A stretch of 12,470 bases of DNA from Acidobacteriota bacterium (lineage in GTDB: Bacteria; Acidobacteriota; Terriglobia; Terriglobales; Acidobacteriaceae), in contig JAEZPW010000049.1 in assembly GCA_023441255.1 (NCBI GenBank), positions 1 through 12,470 on the forward strand. The letters run 5' to 3'. A program made the position numbers and the translations under genes. Below the pieces are notes generated by a model. It was given only the letters and a program-made list of their open reading frames with translations, had not been told where the DNA came from and searched no databases. Below are positions 1 through 6,532 of the stretch, piece after piece. Position 1 is the first letter of the stretch; every line of letters starts with the position of its first letter.

Positions 1-2
1 GG

Positions 3-434
3 AGTGATCGCGACCGGGGGCTCTTCTCTAGCATCCTGCTGGCCGAGGGCGAAGGAATGAACTATTTCACGGTGTTCCCAGACGACTCCTATTTCACGAT
101 GGACGGGAAAGCGGTCACCCAAAAGGCCACGACCGCTGTGCCCGAGTGCATTCAGCAGATCCTCTGCATGAACCGGTTGCGAATCGAAGACGTCTCGATG
201 ATTGTTCCGCACCAGGCCTCAGCTTGTGTGCTCAAGTTTATCGCCGAGGCGCTTAACGTGCCTTATTCCCGCATGCAGTTGAATCTGGAGTCGTGTGCCA
301 ACACGGCGGGGGCATCAGTTCCGCTCGCCCTCGACCAGGCAAACCGGCGTGGCCTCATCCACGAAGGCGATCTTATTCTATTGGCCGCGATTGGGGCGGG
401 CTGGACATGGGGTGCAAGTTTATACCGATGGTGA
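3..434 (+). CDS. 3-oxoacyl-ACP synthase III (FabH-like), C-terminal part
   Basis: This is the last 143 codons of a gene that begins before the window; the frame is open from base 3. The protein is a ketoacyl-ACP synthase III of the thiolase fold, which condenses an acyl-CoA or acyl thioester with malonyl-ACP in the cytoplasm. The FabH C-terminal signature is visible: 'PHQAS' holds the catalytic His, 'ANTAGAS' holds the catalytic Asn (NTSAAS in E. coli FabH), and the end 'GDLILLAAIGAGWTWGASLYRW' is the usual closing strand. The active-site Cys would lie upstream of the window, so catalytic integrity cannot be confirmed. The internal ATG at 57 is not a true start, because conserved family sequence continues upstream of it. 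It may be a primary fabH or a paralogue for a special starter unit; no other fatty-acid genes are visible nearby. Confidence 0.9.
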   Translation, partial: SDRDRGLFSSILLAEGEGMNYFTVFPDDSYFTMDGKAVTQKATTAVPECIQQILCMNRLRIEDVSMIVPHQASACVLKFIAEALNVPYSRMQLNLESCANTAGASVPLALDQANRRGLIHEGDLILLAAIGAGWTWGASLYRW

Positions 435-504
435 TCTCCCGAGATAGAACGGTGCCAGCGGGCGGGCGGACGAAGTACACATGCGGTGGACCCAGAGGTG
501 AACC

Positions 505-750
505 ATGGTAACCATTTTCGTGGGTGATGTTGGCGCGCACTGCACCGAGGTGCTGATGCGTTCAGTGTTTGAAGCGTACGGGGACGTGAGCGATGTGACC
601 GTGAGCAACAATTGCGCGATCATCCAGATGCCCGACGATTGTGAAGCAAACGAAGCAATCCGACGCCTGAGCGATAACGCATGGTACCTGACGCCATTGC
701 TTTCGACTGGCGCGAGAGAACTGATGTGGTCGCGATTCCATTCGAACTGA
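505..750 (+). CDS. Small RNA-recognition-motif (RRM) protein
   Basis: An 81-residue protein that is essentially one RRM domain. The RNP2-like strand is 'IFVGDV' (residues 4-9), followed by the helix 'TEVLMRSVFEAYGDV'. The RNP1 position reads 'NNCAIIQM', and the second helix is 'EANEAIRRLSDNAW'. Most bacterial RRM proteins have an aromatic-rich RNP1 of the type RGFGFV. Here the loop before it is very short and the aromatics are missing, so RNA binding may be altered. The start is supported by AGAGGTG at 494-500, four bases before the ATG. The last 24 residues after 'DNAW' do not look like a normal fourth RRM strand, and a second coding-like frame overlaps here (681-851), so a frameshift is possible. 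The fold is fairly sure; the role (RNA chaperone or RNA binding) is inferred. Confidence 0.7.
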   Translation: MVTIFVGDVGAHCTEVLMRSVFEAYGDVSDVTVSNNCAIIQMPDDCEANEAIRRLSDNAWYLTPLLSTGARELMWSRFHSN

Positions 751-851
751 GTCGCGAAGCGCTTGCGCTCCGCTGGAACGACATCCTGAGCGATCGCATC
801 GTGATCGACGAACGACTTTACGATGACGACCGCGGTTTCCGCCGTCGTTGA
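681..851 (+). CDS. Overlapping small ORF or frameshifted tail of the RRM gene
   Basis: A 56-codon frame opens with ATG inside the 3' end of the RRM gene, in another reading frame, and runs past its stop. The product is acidic and coding-like: 'DVVAIPFELSREALALRWND' is followed by 'ILSDRIVIDERLYDDDRG' and an Arg tail. Third positions are mainly G or C. There is no clear ribosome binding site, but the overlap would allow translational coupling. It could be a separate small protein, the true C-terminus of the RRM protein reached by a frameshift or sequence error, or chance. I recognise no family. Confidence 0.3.
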   Translation: MVPDAIAFDWRERTDVVAIPFELSREALALRWNDILSDRIVIDERLYDDDRGFRRR

Positions 852-1000
852 TTTCGTCATGAAGTCGATGAGAAGAACGACGACAAGAATCAGCGCCAGA
901 TGCTGTTTGAGGCAGAGGCTATTAGCGACCCATCTAGCGCCCCTGCATCATAACTGGTGCAGTTTGAGTCTGGTATGAGCTTGGAAGTTACTGAAAAGAA

Positions 1001-1077
<77 letters not shown>

Positions 1078-1119
1078 ACGATGCCGCAGACGGAAATGCT
1101 TCCGCTGTGATGTGATCCG

Positions 1120-1128
1120 ATTATAGCA
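1120..1128 (-). promoter_or_regulatory. Extended -10 promoter of tRNA-Pro
   Basis: On the minus strand the sequence TGCTATAAT gives a perfect TATAAT hexamer with the extended TGn element. It lies about 42 bases upstream of the tRNA 5' end. I see no good -35 hexamer at 16-18 bases, which fits an extended -10 promoter. Confidence 0.6.
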
Positions 1129-1255
1129 GAAGCTCTCGGATGCGCATTGCTAAACCGACTGTCGCGCGGTGATTCGCAGCTGAGCGAGAAGAGGTGGCAA
1201 ACTTATCTGCCTACCAAAGCTCCGAAGTAGTTCGTGAAGTGAACAGGTCCGGCGA

Positions 1256-1870
1256 CTACTCGCCCTTCCACCTGAAAGTTCCGGTTTGAGGTAATCCCAG
1301 GAAGTCTAGCACCCGCTGGCAGAACCCACGCGCCATGTCGTCCAGCGATGAAGGCTGGTTGTAGAAGGTTGGAATGACGGGGTAGATCGTAGCTCCGGCT
1401 TCTGCTGCGAGGCCCATGTTACGGATGTGAATGCGGTTCAACGGAGTCTCGCGGCAGCAGAGCACGAGCGGTCGGGCTTCTTTTAAACACACATCCGCCG
1501 CACGTTCGATCAGCCGGTCTGAGATTCCGTTCGCAATGCGCGCCAGGGTTCCCATGCTGCAGGGCAACACGATCATGGCATCGCTCGGATATGATCCGCT
1601 GGCGACGTTTGCGCCTATGTCGGCGTTGTTCTGTGCGTGAATCTTCTTCGACTCGCGGCCAAGCAGCTGTTGAAGCAAGTTGCTGCGTCCCGTGAGGCCC
1701 AGTTCTTCTGCGATCACCCGCAAAGCGTTGTCGGACGCGATGAAGTTCACCGTCTGCACACGCTCGTCGTGCTCGAGAATTTGCAGCATCTCTCGGGTGA
1801 ATACCGCACCGCTGGCGCCGGTCGTGGCGAGTGTCAGGTTGTGCGGCTCTCGATAAGCGAACATTCGCAT
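1256..1870 (-). CDS. ubiX: Flavin prenyltransferase UbiX
   Basis: UbiX joins dimethylallyl phosphate to reduced FMN to make prenylated FMN, the cofactor of UbiD-family decarboxylases (ubiquinone pathway and aromatic acid metabolism). The 204-residue product has the full family pattern: 'TTGASGA' near the N-terminus (FMN phosphate loop), 'PCSMGTLARIANGISDRLIE' (103-122), 'LKEARPLVL', 'CRETPLNRIHIRNM' (139-152) and 'PTFYNQPSSLDD' (167-178). Lys130, Arg140-Glu141, Tyr170 and Arg186 line up, from memory, with substrate-binding residues of Pseudomonas UbiX. The frame also allows a GTG start at 1927, but the extra 19 residues resemble no UbiX, and typical members start just before the first strand; an ATG at 1864 is also possible. 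No strong Shine-Dalgarno marks any of these. The gene is divergent from the ChaN-like gene, and no ubiD lies in the window. Confidence 0.93.
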   Translation of the reverse strand: MRMFAYREPHNLTLATTGASGAVFTREMLQILEHDERVQTVNFIASDNALRVIAEELGLTGRSNLLQQLLGRESKKIHAQNNADIGANVASGSYPSDAMIVLPCSMGTLARIANGISDRLIERAADVCLKEARPLVLCCRETPLNRIHIRNMGLAAEAGATIYPVIPTFYNQPSSLDDMARGFCQRVLDFLGLPQTGTFRWKGE

Positions 1871-1974
1871 CAAATTAGCAGAAGCGCTCTGCGTTCCCCG
1901 AAATTCAGCATAGGAACAGCGGCTCACTGAGTCAAGCCGCTCTCGTCTGCAGGGTGATCGAGCCGGGTTTCAGG

Positions 1975-3636
1975 ATGGCCAGTACATCGTTATTAGGGCG
2001 GCGCCGCAGCGCGGCGCAACGCCACGTAGTTGAGGAGATCACGCGAGAAATTCGCGCGACAGACCGCTTCACCAAACGCAAGTACCTGCAGGACTTCAGC
2101 GCTGCTTTCCAGTGTTACGAGAAGAAGCTGTCCAGGCAGGAACTGACCGGCTTCATTTCCGAAGCGGACATCCTGCTCATCGGCGACTATCATGCGCTGC
2201 CCGCTTCACAACGATTTGCGGCCGATGTCGTCGAGCAGCTTGCGGCTTCGGGCCGAGAGATCGTATTGGCAGTCGAATTCGTTTTCACGCGCGACCAGCA
2301 TCTCCTGAACAGATGGGTCGCTGGGGACATCGATGGAGAAGAACTCCGCGAACGAATCCGATTCGATCTCGACTGGGGATACGATTGGGAGCCCTTCCAC
2401 TACCTGCTTGAAGCAGGTCGTAGGTGCGCCAAAGCCGTTTATGGCCTCGACTGCACCCCGCGCAGTAGTCTTCGGCGTATCAATGCGCGTGACCGTCATG
2501 CGGCACTCACGATATCGGAAGTGCGCCAAAGGCATCCGGGCGCTGTGATCGTTGTACTCATTGGCGAGTCACACCTCGCGCCGCAGCATTTGCCTGCGCG
2601 AATTCGCAGCCTTCGCCCCCACGATCGCGTGTCAACGTTGCTGCAGAACGTTGACGCGCTCTATTGGCGCGCCGCTGGCGAGCCGGATCAACCGATCGAA
2701 GCCGTGCGTGTGAATTCGGAAGTCGCATGCGTCTTCAATTCCACACCTCTCGAAAAATATGAGAGTTACCGGCAGGCTATCGAGCGCTGGCGTCAGGACG
2801 GGAACGGCTCGCCCGATCTCGCACCTGCCGTCTACCACATGATCTCGGGTCTTGTGCGCTTCCTTAATATTGACGACTACTCGCCGTCGACCGGTTCGCA
2901 GGCCGGGCTCCTGGTCGGGCGCCTTCCGGAAGTTCGTACCCGCGTGTCTGACGCCCAGGTTCGCTCGATGTTTGCACTGAGAGGGGTTGCCGGGCAGGAG
3001 GTCAGAGATTCACTGTCCCGGCTGCATCGAAATGGCGCCTGCTATTCTCCGATCCTCAACACCATTCTGGTGCGGGAGTTCGCGTCCGCTGCGGTTGCCG
3101 AAGAAGCCTCGCGGTTCCTGCACCTTGCCTGCGGTTCGCGGACGTATCAGGGCGGTGCACCGTCGAGTGCTGAGGATCGTTTCTACCGTCGCGCAATTGA
3201 GGAGGCGCTCGCGTATTTTGGGTCGCGTGCGTTATATCCGTGGCACGCGCCCGTTCAGGAAATTGATCTCTACGCGCTCTACTCTGAACCGGCAGCGGTC
3301 TGTTATGACCGCCAGCTCTGGTCTCCAGCGGAGTACATGCAGATGCTGGATTTTCTGGTGCTTCATAAAGATTATGAGGCGAATTGCCGGTACTACCGCG
3401 AGTGCCCGCTGGTCCTGGGTGAGGGCGTGAATTGGACGGGCGAGCGCTTTGACTTCGTGACTCGCTGGCTGGGTCGCCTGCTTGGAAGCCAGCTGCACGA
3501 AAGTTATGTGAGTGGACGCATCACCCGCCGATTTGTACGGTCATTGTTTTTACAAAGCCTGTCTAAGCCCGGCGCTGCCCGCACGGCGTACTTCGTCACC
3601 GCGAGCCGTACACGAAAGGCGCGTCGCGCGCGATAG
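1975..3636 (+). CDS. ChaN/Tiki-superfamily protein with long C-terminal extension
   Basis: A 553-residue protein. Residues of about 63-230 match the ChaN-like haem-binding-uptake / Tiki fold (PF04187). The visible motifs are 'ILLIGDYHALPASQ' (GDYH, 70-73), 'LAVEF' (98-102), 'DLDWGYDWEPFHYLLEAGR' and 'VVLIGESHLAPQHL' (GESH, 197-200). The conserved acidic and His positions of the superfamily (GExH type) are present. Known ChaN proteins are haem-binding lipoproteins in iron uptake, and relatives in the superfamily are hydrolases. Here there is no signal peptide or lipobox, so a cytoplasmic role is likely. The C-terminal region of over 300 residues is mostly predicted helical, rich in Tyr and Arg ('YRQAIERW', 'KDYEANCRYYREC'), and matches no family I know. 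Start choice: ATG 1975 is preferred over the in-frame GTG at 1954, but neither has a convincing ribosome site. It is divergent from ubiX, with only about 100 bases between starts. Confidence 0.75.
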   Translation: MASTSLLGRRRSAAQRHVVEEITREIRATDRFTKRKYLQDFSAAFQCYEKKLSRQELTGFISEADILLIGDYHALPASQRFAADVVEQLAASGREIVLAVEFVFTRDQHLLNRWVAGDIDGEELRERIRFDLDWGYDWEPFHYLLEAGRRCAKAVYGLDCTPRSSLRRINARDRHAALTISEVRQRHPGAVIVVLIGESHLAPQHLPARIRSLRPHDRVSTLLQNVDALYWRAAGEPDQPIEAVRVNSEVACVFNSTPLEKYESYRQAIERWRQDGNGSPDLAPAVYHMISGLVRFLNIDDYSPSTGSQAGLLVGRLPEVRTRVSDAQVRSMFALRGVAGQEVRDSLSRLHRNGACYSPILNTILVREFASAAVAEEASRFLHLACGSRTYQGGAPSSAEDRFYRRAIEEALAYFGSRALYPWHAPVQEIDLYALYSEPAAVCYDRQLWSPAEYMQMLDFLVLHKDYEANCRYYRECPLVLGEGVNWTGERFDFVTRWLGRLLGSQLHESYVSGRITRRFVRSLFLQSLSKPGAARTAYFVTASRTRKARRAR

Positions 3637-3732
3637 ACGAAAGCCTCCTAGTTTTTGCATTCGCTCCGAGTTCTTCGGACTCATCAAAGACCTGCCAACC
3701 GGGTCCACATCTCGCATTTGGTAATCTGTATC

Positions 3733-3749
3733 GTCGCGTGCCACGCGAC
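3733..3749. promoter_or_regulatory. Interrupted palindrome upstream of larB
   Basis: GTCGCGTG-C-CACGCGAC is a perfect 8+1+8 inverted repeat ending seven bases before the larB ATG. It could be a protein binding site, or in RNA a hairpin (GTCGCG/CGCGAC) covering the ribosome binding region. No Shine-Dalgarno is visible in front of larB, so such a structure could affect initiation. Function is inferred from position only. Confidence 0.35.
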
Positions 3750-3756
3750 ATTCGCG

Positions 3757-4503
3757 ATGAAAGCAGACGATCTACGCCAACTCTTCGAGAAAGTTCGTTC
3801 CGGAGACCTGCTGCCTGACGAGGCGGTGCAACAGCTTCGGCATATGCCCTTCGAGGACCTCGGATTTGCCAAGGTGGATCACCACCGGGCATTGCGCGCC
3901 GGCATGCCGGAAGTCATTTTCGGACAGGGCAAGACTCCGGAACAGGTGGCGGCGATCTTTTCGCGCCTGGCGGAGCACGGCACCAACGTGCTCACGACGC
4001 GTGCGACCGACGAGCAATACGCAGCCGTGAAGTGCAGAATTCCGTCAGCCGAATACCGCTCCGCGGCACGAGCTATCGTTCTTCGCCGCGACTCGCGGGT
4101 GTATGGAAGGGGCTGCATTGCCGTTGTATCTGCCGGTACCAGCGACATCCCCGTCGCCGAGGAGGCGCTGGTGACAGCCGAAATCATGGGGAATGACGTC
4201 CAGCACGTTTATGACGTCGGCGTTGCCGGCATTCATCGGCTGATGGCGAGCCGTGACAAGCTCACCTCCGCCCGGGTCGTCATCGTCGTCGCCGGCATGG
4301 AGGGGGCGCTGCCCAGCGTGGTTGGAGGGTTGGTGGGGGCGCCTGTCATTGCCGTACCGACGAGCGTGGGCTATGGAGCGTCGTTCCAGGGGCTGGCGGC
4401 GCTGCTTGGGATGCTGAACTCTTGTGCATCTAACGTTACGGTGGTCAATATCGACAATGGCTTTGGCGCCGGTTACGTCGCCTCGATCATCAACCGGCTG
4501 TAA
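3757..4503 (+). CDS. larB: Nickel-pincer cofactor biosynthesis protein LarB
   Basis: LarB carboxylates and hydrolyses nicotinic acid adenine dinucleotide to give pyridinium-3,5-biscarboxylic acid mononucleotide, the first step to the nickel-pincer nucleotide of lactate racemase and related LarA enzymes. The 248-residue protein has the normal length. An N-terminal helical part carries 'DLGFAKVDHHRALRAGMPEV' (34-53, the family's typical start of the conserved region). The AIR-carboxylase-like (PurE) domain holds 'VSAGTSDIPVAEEA', 'YDVGVAGIHRL', 'VVAGMEGALPSVVGGL', 'PTSVGYG' and 'MLNSCASNV'. Cys223 in NSCA corresponds to the catalytic Cys of LarB. The ATG at 3757 is chosen because family similarity begins there; the open frame upstream to 3655 is not LarB-like. 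larC, larE and larA are not in the window, so the partners must be elsewhere if the pathway is complete. Confidence 0.93.
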   Translation: MKADDLRQLFEKVRSGDLLPDEAVQQLRHMPFEDLGFAKVDHHRALRAGMPEVIFGQGKTPEQVAAIFSRLAEHGTNVLTTRATDEQYAAVKCRIPSAEYRSAARAIVLRRDSRVYGRGCIAVVSAGTSDIPVAEEALVTAEIMGNDVQHVYDVGVAGIHRLMASRDKLTSARVVIVVAGMEGALPSVVGGLVGAPVIAVPTSVGYGASFQGLAALLGMLNSCASNVTVVNIDNGFGAGYVASIINRL

Positions 4504-4570
4504 GCGGTCGAAGTAGCTTTGACAGTGAGCCAGAGTCACCCGGCAAGGCGGTCCGCAATGCGAAAAGCCA

Positions 4571-5161
4571 ATGAGCGCGCACATGTTTCCTGAGCTCGCC
4601 CGCGACGTTCCCGAGCTTGAGACCGAGCGGCTGCTGTTGCGCGCGCCGGGATACGCCGACCTAAAAGACATCTTCGAGTACGCGAGTGATCCGGAGGTGG
4701 CGCTGCACACGCTGTGGGAGCCGCACCAGGACCTCAGAGATACGCGCCAATTCCTGGACTTCCTGTTCGATCAGCGTCGCAGCGGACTGTCAATCGTGTG
4801 GGCCATCGTCCCAAAGGCTGAAGGCCGCGTGGTCGGGACGGTGGGTCTGGCCAACTGGGCTCATCACCACTCACGCGCCGAACTGGGCTTTGCCATCGCG
4901 CGGCGCTGCTGGAACCGCGGATATACATCGGAATCAGTCGCGGCGGTGCTGCGCCATGCCTTCCAGGAGCTGTGCCTGAACCGCGTCGAAGCATTCTGCA
5001 AAATAGAGAACGGGGCTTCGGCGCGCGTGCTGGAGAAATCCGGCATGCGCTTCGAAGGAATTCTGCGGCAACGCGAGTTCATCAAGGGACGCTACGAGGA
5101 CCTGAAGCTCTTCGCCATCCTTCGCGAGGAGTATTCCACGTCTGTCTATCGGGGTGCCTGA
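4571..5161 (+). CDS. GNAT N-acetyltransferase, RimJ/RimL type
   Basis: A 196-residue acetyl-CoA-dependent acyltransferase of the GNAT fold. The N-terminal 'LETERLLLRAPGYADLKDIFEYASDPEV' is the usual opening of RimJ/RimL-like proteins. The core strands read 'VVGTVGL' and 'AELGFAIARRCWNRGYTSE', where 'RRCWNRGY' (111-118) is the acetyl-CoA pyrophosphate loop. 'NGASARVLEKSGMRFEGILRQ' (147-167) is the conserved C-terminal motif. Members acetylate N-termini of ribosomal proteins, amino acids, polyamines or antibiotics; the substrate here cannot be read from sequence. It starts 67 bases after larB in the same direction. The intervening DNA shows no terminator, so cotranscription is possible. An alternative start is the ATG at 4583. 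Confidence 0.9.
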   Translation: MSAHMFPELARDVPELETERLLLRAPGYADLKDIFEYASDPEVALHTLWEPHQDLRDTRQFLDFLFDQRRSGLSIVWAIVPKAEGRVVGTVGLANWAHHHSRAELGFAIARRCWNRGYTSESVAAVLRHAFQELCLNRVEAFCKIENGASARVLEKSGMRFEGILRQREFIKGRYEDLKLFAILREEYSTSVYRGA

Positions 5162-5230
5162 CAACGGTCGGTAGCTGCGTTGGCGAAAGCCCAAGAGGGG
5201 TCGCGCGACGAGAAGTGTACGACCTGACAT

Positions 5231-5260
5231 TTGACCCACGCTCGTTCGAACGACTATCGT
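5231..5260 (+). promoter_or_regulatory. marR promoter
   Basis: TTGACC (5231-5236, five of six to consensus) and TATCGT (5255-5260, four of six) are 18 bases apart. Transcription would start at about 5267, at or next to the marR ATG (5268). A perfect 12-base palindrome sits in the spacer. Confidence 0.55.
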
Positions 5261-5261
5261 T
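5242..5261. promoter_or_regulatory. Candidate MarR operator in the marR promoter
   Basis: TCGTT-CG-AACGA (5242-5253) is a perfect palindrome between the -35 and -10. After three bases a third copy of the half site, TCGTT (5257-5261), overlaps the -10. The same palindrome with a different centre lies in front of the doxX gene, which points to a common regulator, most simply the adjacent MarR protein acting on itself. Confidence 0.6.
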
Positions 5262-5267
5262 GTGCTG

Positions 5268-5741
5268 ATGACTGGACGGTTACAACAAGAGATCAAGCAG
5301 AACAAGCCATTCGCGAGCGTGGAGGAAGAGGTTCTGCTGAACCTGCTGCGCACGACGGATGCTCTGGAACGGCAACTCTCGGCTGCACTGAAGCCATTCG
5401 GCATTTCGACCACGCAATACAACGTGCTACGCATCTTGCGGGGGGCAGGCGAGTCCGGTCTGGCGTGCGGTGAGATTAGCGAGCGGATGATCACGCGCGA
5501 TCCTGACATAACCCGACTGTTGGACCGCCTAGAGAAGCATGGGCTGATACAGCGACGCCGCGAGAGCCGCGACCGGCGCGTCATCATGGCGCACATCGCC
5601 CCGGACGGCCTGAAAATGCTGGACGAAATCGACCAAATGCATCCCGAGCTGGTGAAATCCATGCTCTGCCACATGAGCGCCGAGGACCTGCGTACGTTGA
5701 CCGAACTGCTGGAGACAGCCCGGTGTGGAAAGAAGAGGTAG
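5268..5741 (+). CDS. MarR-family transcriptional regulator
   Basis: A 157-residue winged-helix repressor. Dimerisation helices lie at both ends ('EEEVLLNLLRTTDALERQLS', and the helix from about 128). The wHTH runs from 'GISTTQYNVLRIL' through 'LACGEISERMITRDPDITRLLDRLEKHGLI' to the wing 'RRESRDRRVIMAHIAPDG'. The RDRR wing and the DIT-R recognition helix are typical of MarR proteins that sense phenolic, quinone or oxidant signals; the ligand here is unknown. The ATG at 5268 is preferred; GTG at 5262 is in frame but would lie almost on the -10. There is no Shine-Dalgarno, and the predicted transcription start coincides with the ATG, so a leaderless mRNA is likely. The gene lies 56 bases before doxX in the same direction and shares an operator palindrome with it, indicating autoregulation and control of doxX. 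Confidence 0.93.
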   Translation: MTGRLQQEIKQNKPFASVEEEVLLNLLRTTDALERQLSAALKPFGISTTQYNVLRILRGAGESGLACGEISERMITRDPDITRLLDRLEKHGLIQRRRESRDRRVIMAHIAPDGLKMLDEIDQMHPELVKSMLCHMSAEDLRTLTELLETARCGKKR

Positions 5742-5759
5742 TTTTTTTGCGCAACTTAT

Positions 5760-5771
5760 TCGTTATAACGA
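5760..5771. promoter_or_regulatory. Candidate MarR operator in front of doxX
   Basis: TCGTT-AT-AACGA is a perfect palindrome with the same half sites as the one in the marR promoter. It contains TATAAC (5764-5769), a plausible -10 for doxX, so binding would block the promoter. Three bases further is CTGTT (5775-5779), a weaker half site at the same spacing as the third half site of the marR copy. A good -35 is not visible, since the run of T at 5742-5748 lies there. Confidence 0.6.
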
Positions 5772-5797
5772 CATCTGTTATGACATAGGGAGGCGCA

Positions 5798-6271
5798 ATG
5801 ACAACACGCCTTGCGGAGGTAAACGTGATCGACTCAAACAGGTATTCGTCGTGGGGAATAGCGGTGTTCAGAATCGCCGTCGGACTCGTCTTTGTGGCGC
5901 ACGGGGCGCAGAAGCTTTTTGTGTACGGCTTGGCCGGGACGGCACAGGGCATGGCGCATATGGGCATTCCGCTGCCGGAAATTTCCGCCGCAGTTGTGGC
6001 GTTCACAGAATTCTTCGGCGGGTTGGCGCTGATCTTGGGAGTGGCATCGAGACTAGCCGCGCTGCTGCTGGCGATCAATATGGCGGTGGCTGTTCTAAAG
6101 GTGCACCTGAAGAGTGGGTTCTTCCTGCCGGCTGGGTTTGAGTACGCGTTCACACTGCTCGCAGCCAATGTCGGTCTTTTCCTCGCCGGTCCGGGAGCGC
6201 TGGCGCTGAGTAGCGTGGTTCGGCGTTCGACGCGCACCACGGAGACGGTACAGGAAGCACGGGTCGCGTGA
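5798..6271 (+). CDS. DoxX-family membrane protein
   Basis: A 157-residue inner-membrane protein with four predicted transmembrane segments (about 19-38, 63-83, 84-104 and 115-138). It has the DoxX signature 'RIAVGLVFVAHGAQKLF' followed by 'GLAGTAQGMAHMGIPLPEI' and 'TEFFGGLALILGVASRLAALLL'. DoxX relatives include the thiosulfate:quinone oxidoreductase subunit and MarR-controlled proteins linked to redox or thiol stress; the exact activity of this clade is unknown. GGGAGG at 5788-5793, four bases before the ATG, is a strong ribosome site. The gene follows marR and has the shared operator over its likely promoter, so it is probably the main target of that repressor. A short GC hairpin (CGCC/GGCG) followed by ATTTGTTT starts at the stop codon and may be a weak terminator. 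Confidence 0.92.
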   Translation: MTTRLAEVNVIDSNRYSSWGIAVFRIAVGLVFVAHGAQKLFVYGLAGTAQGMAHMGIPLPEISAAVVAFTEFFGGLALILGVASRLAALLLAINMAVAVLKVHLKSGFFLPAGFEYAFTLLAANVGLFLAGPGALALSSVVRRSTRTTETVQEARVA

Positions 6272-6520
6272 CGCCGCCCGTGGCGATTTGTTTCTTGATC
6301 GCAAGAAGGCAGTCGGGATTGAGATCATAACCAAGTCAGCGCACAGGGTTGCCCACCGTGGCGCCCCTGCATTTGCTCACGATTATCGGTTCCCGACATT
6401 TTCACAGCAGCCCTCGACTCGTCCGGCTCCAGCGCGATGGACACAAACACCAGTCTTCTGGTGTCTATGCAGTCATAAGGCAGTTGGGACCGGTGGTGAT
6501 GCGGTTGGAGTGGACGCAAT
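6272..6520. other. Intergenic region before exbD with a hairpin
   Basis: I see no gene here. The forward frame at 6288-6542 lacks a ribosome site and any recognisable domain, and it overlaps the exbD start. A perfect hairpin ACACCAG-TCTT-CTGGTGT lies at 6447-6464, about 70 bases before exbD. It has no T run after it, so it is more likely a leader structure or binding site than a terminator. Confidence 0.4.
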
Positions 6521-6532
6521 GAGGAGGCTGTT

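Noticed and set aside
420..860. Long minus-strand open frame (146 codons) opposite the RRM gene
   Set aside because: It lies across the RRM gene and the end of the FabH-like gene, with low-complexity Ser/Thr-rich sequence and no domain; it is the reverse shadow of coding DNA.
1871..1927. N-terminal extension of ubiX to the GTG at 1927
   Set aside because: The added residues resemble no UbiX and there is no good ribosome site; it would also leave almost no space for divergent promoters.
2631..2655. Perfect inverted repeat GTCAACGTT / AACGTTGAC inside the ChaN-like gene
   Set aside because: A 9-base stem with a 7-base gap is expected about once in two windows of this size by chance, and it is within well-supported coding sequence.
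3655..3756. Upstream extension of larB
   Set aside because: LarB similarity and normal length start at the ATG at 3757, and the extension crosses a palindrome.
4519..4524. Perfect TTGACA hexamer between larB and the GNAT gene
   Set aside because: No -10-like hexamer occurs at 16-18 bases downstream.
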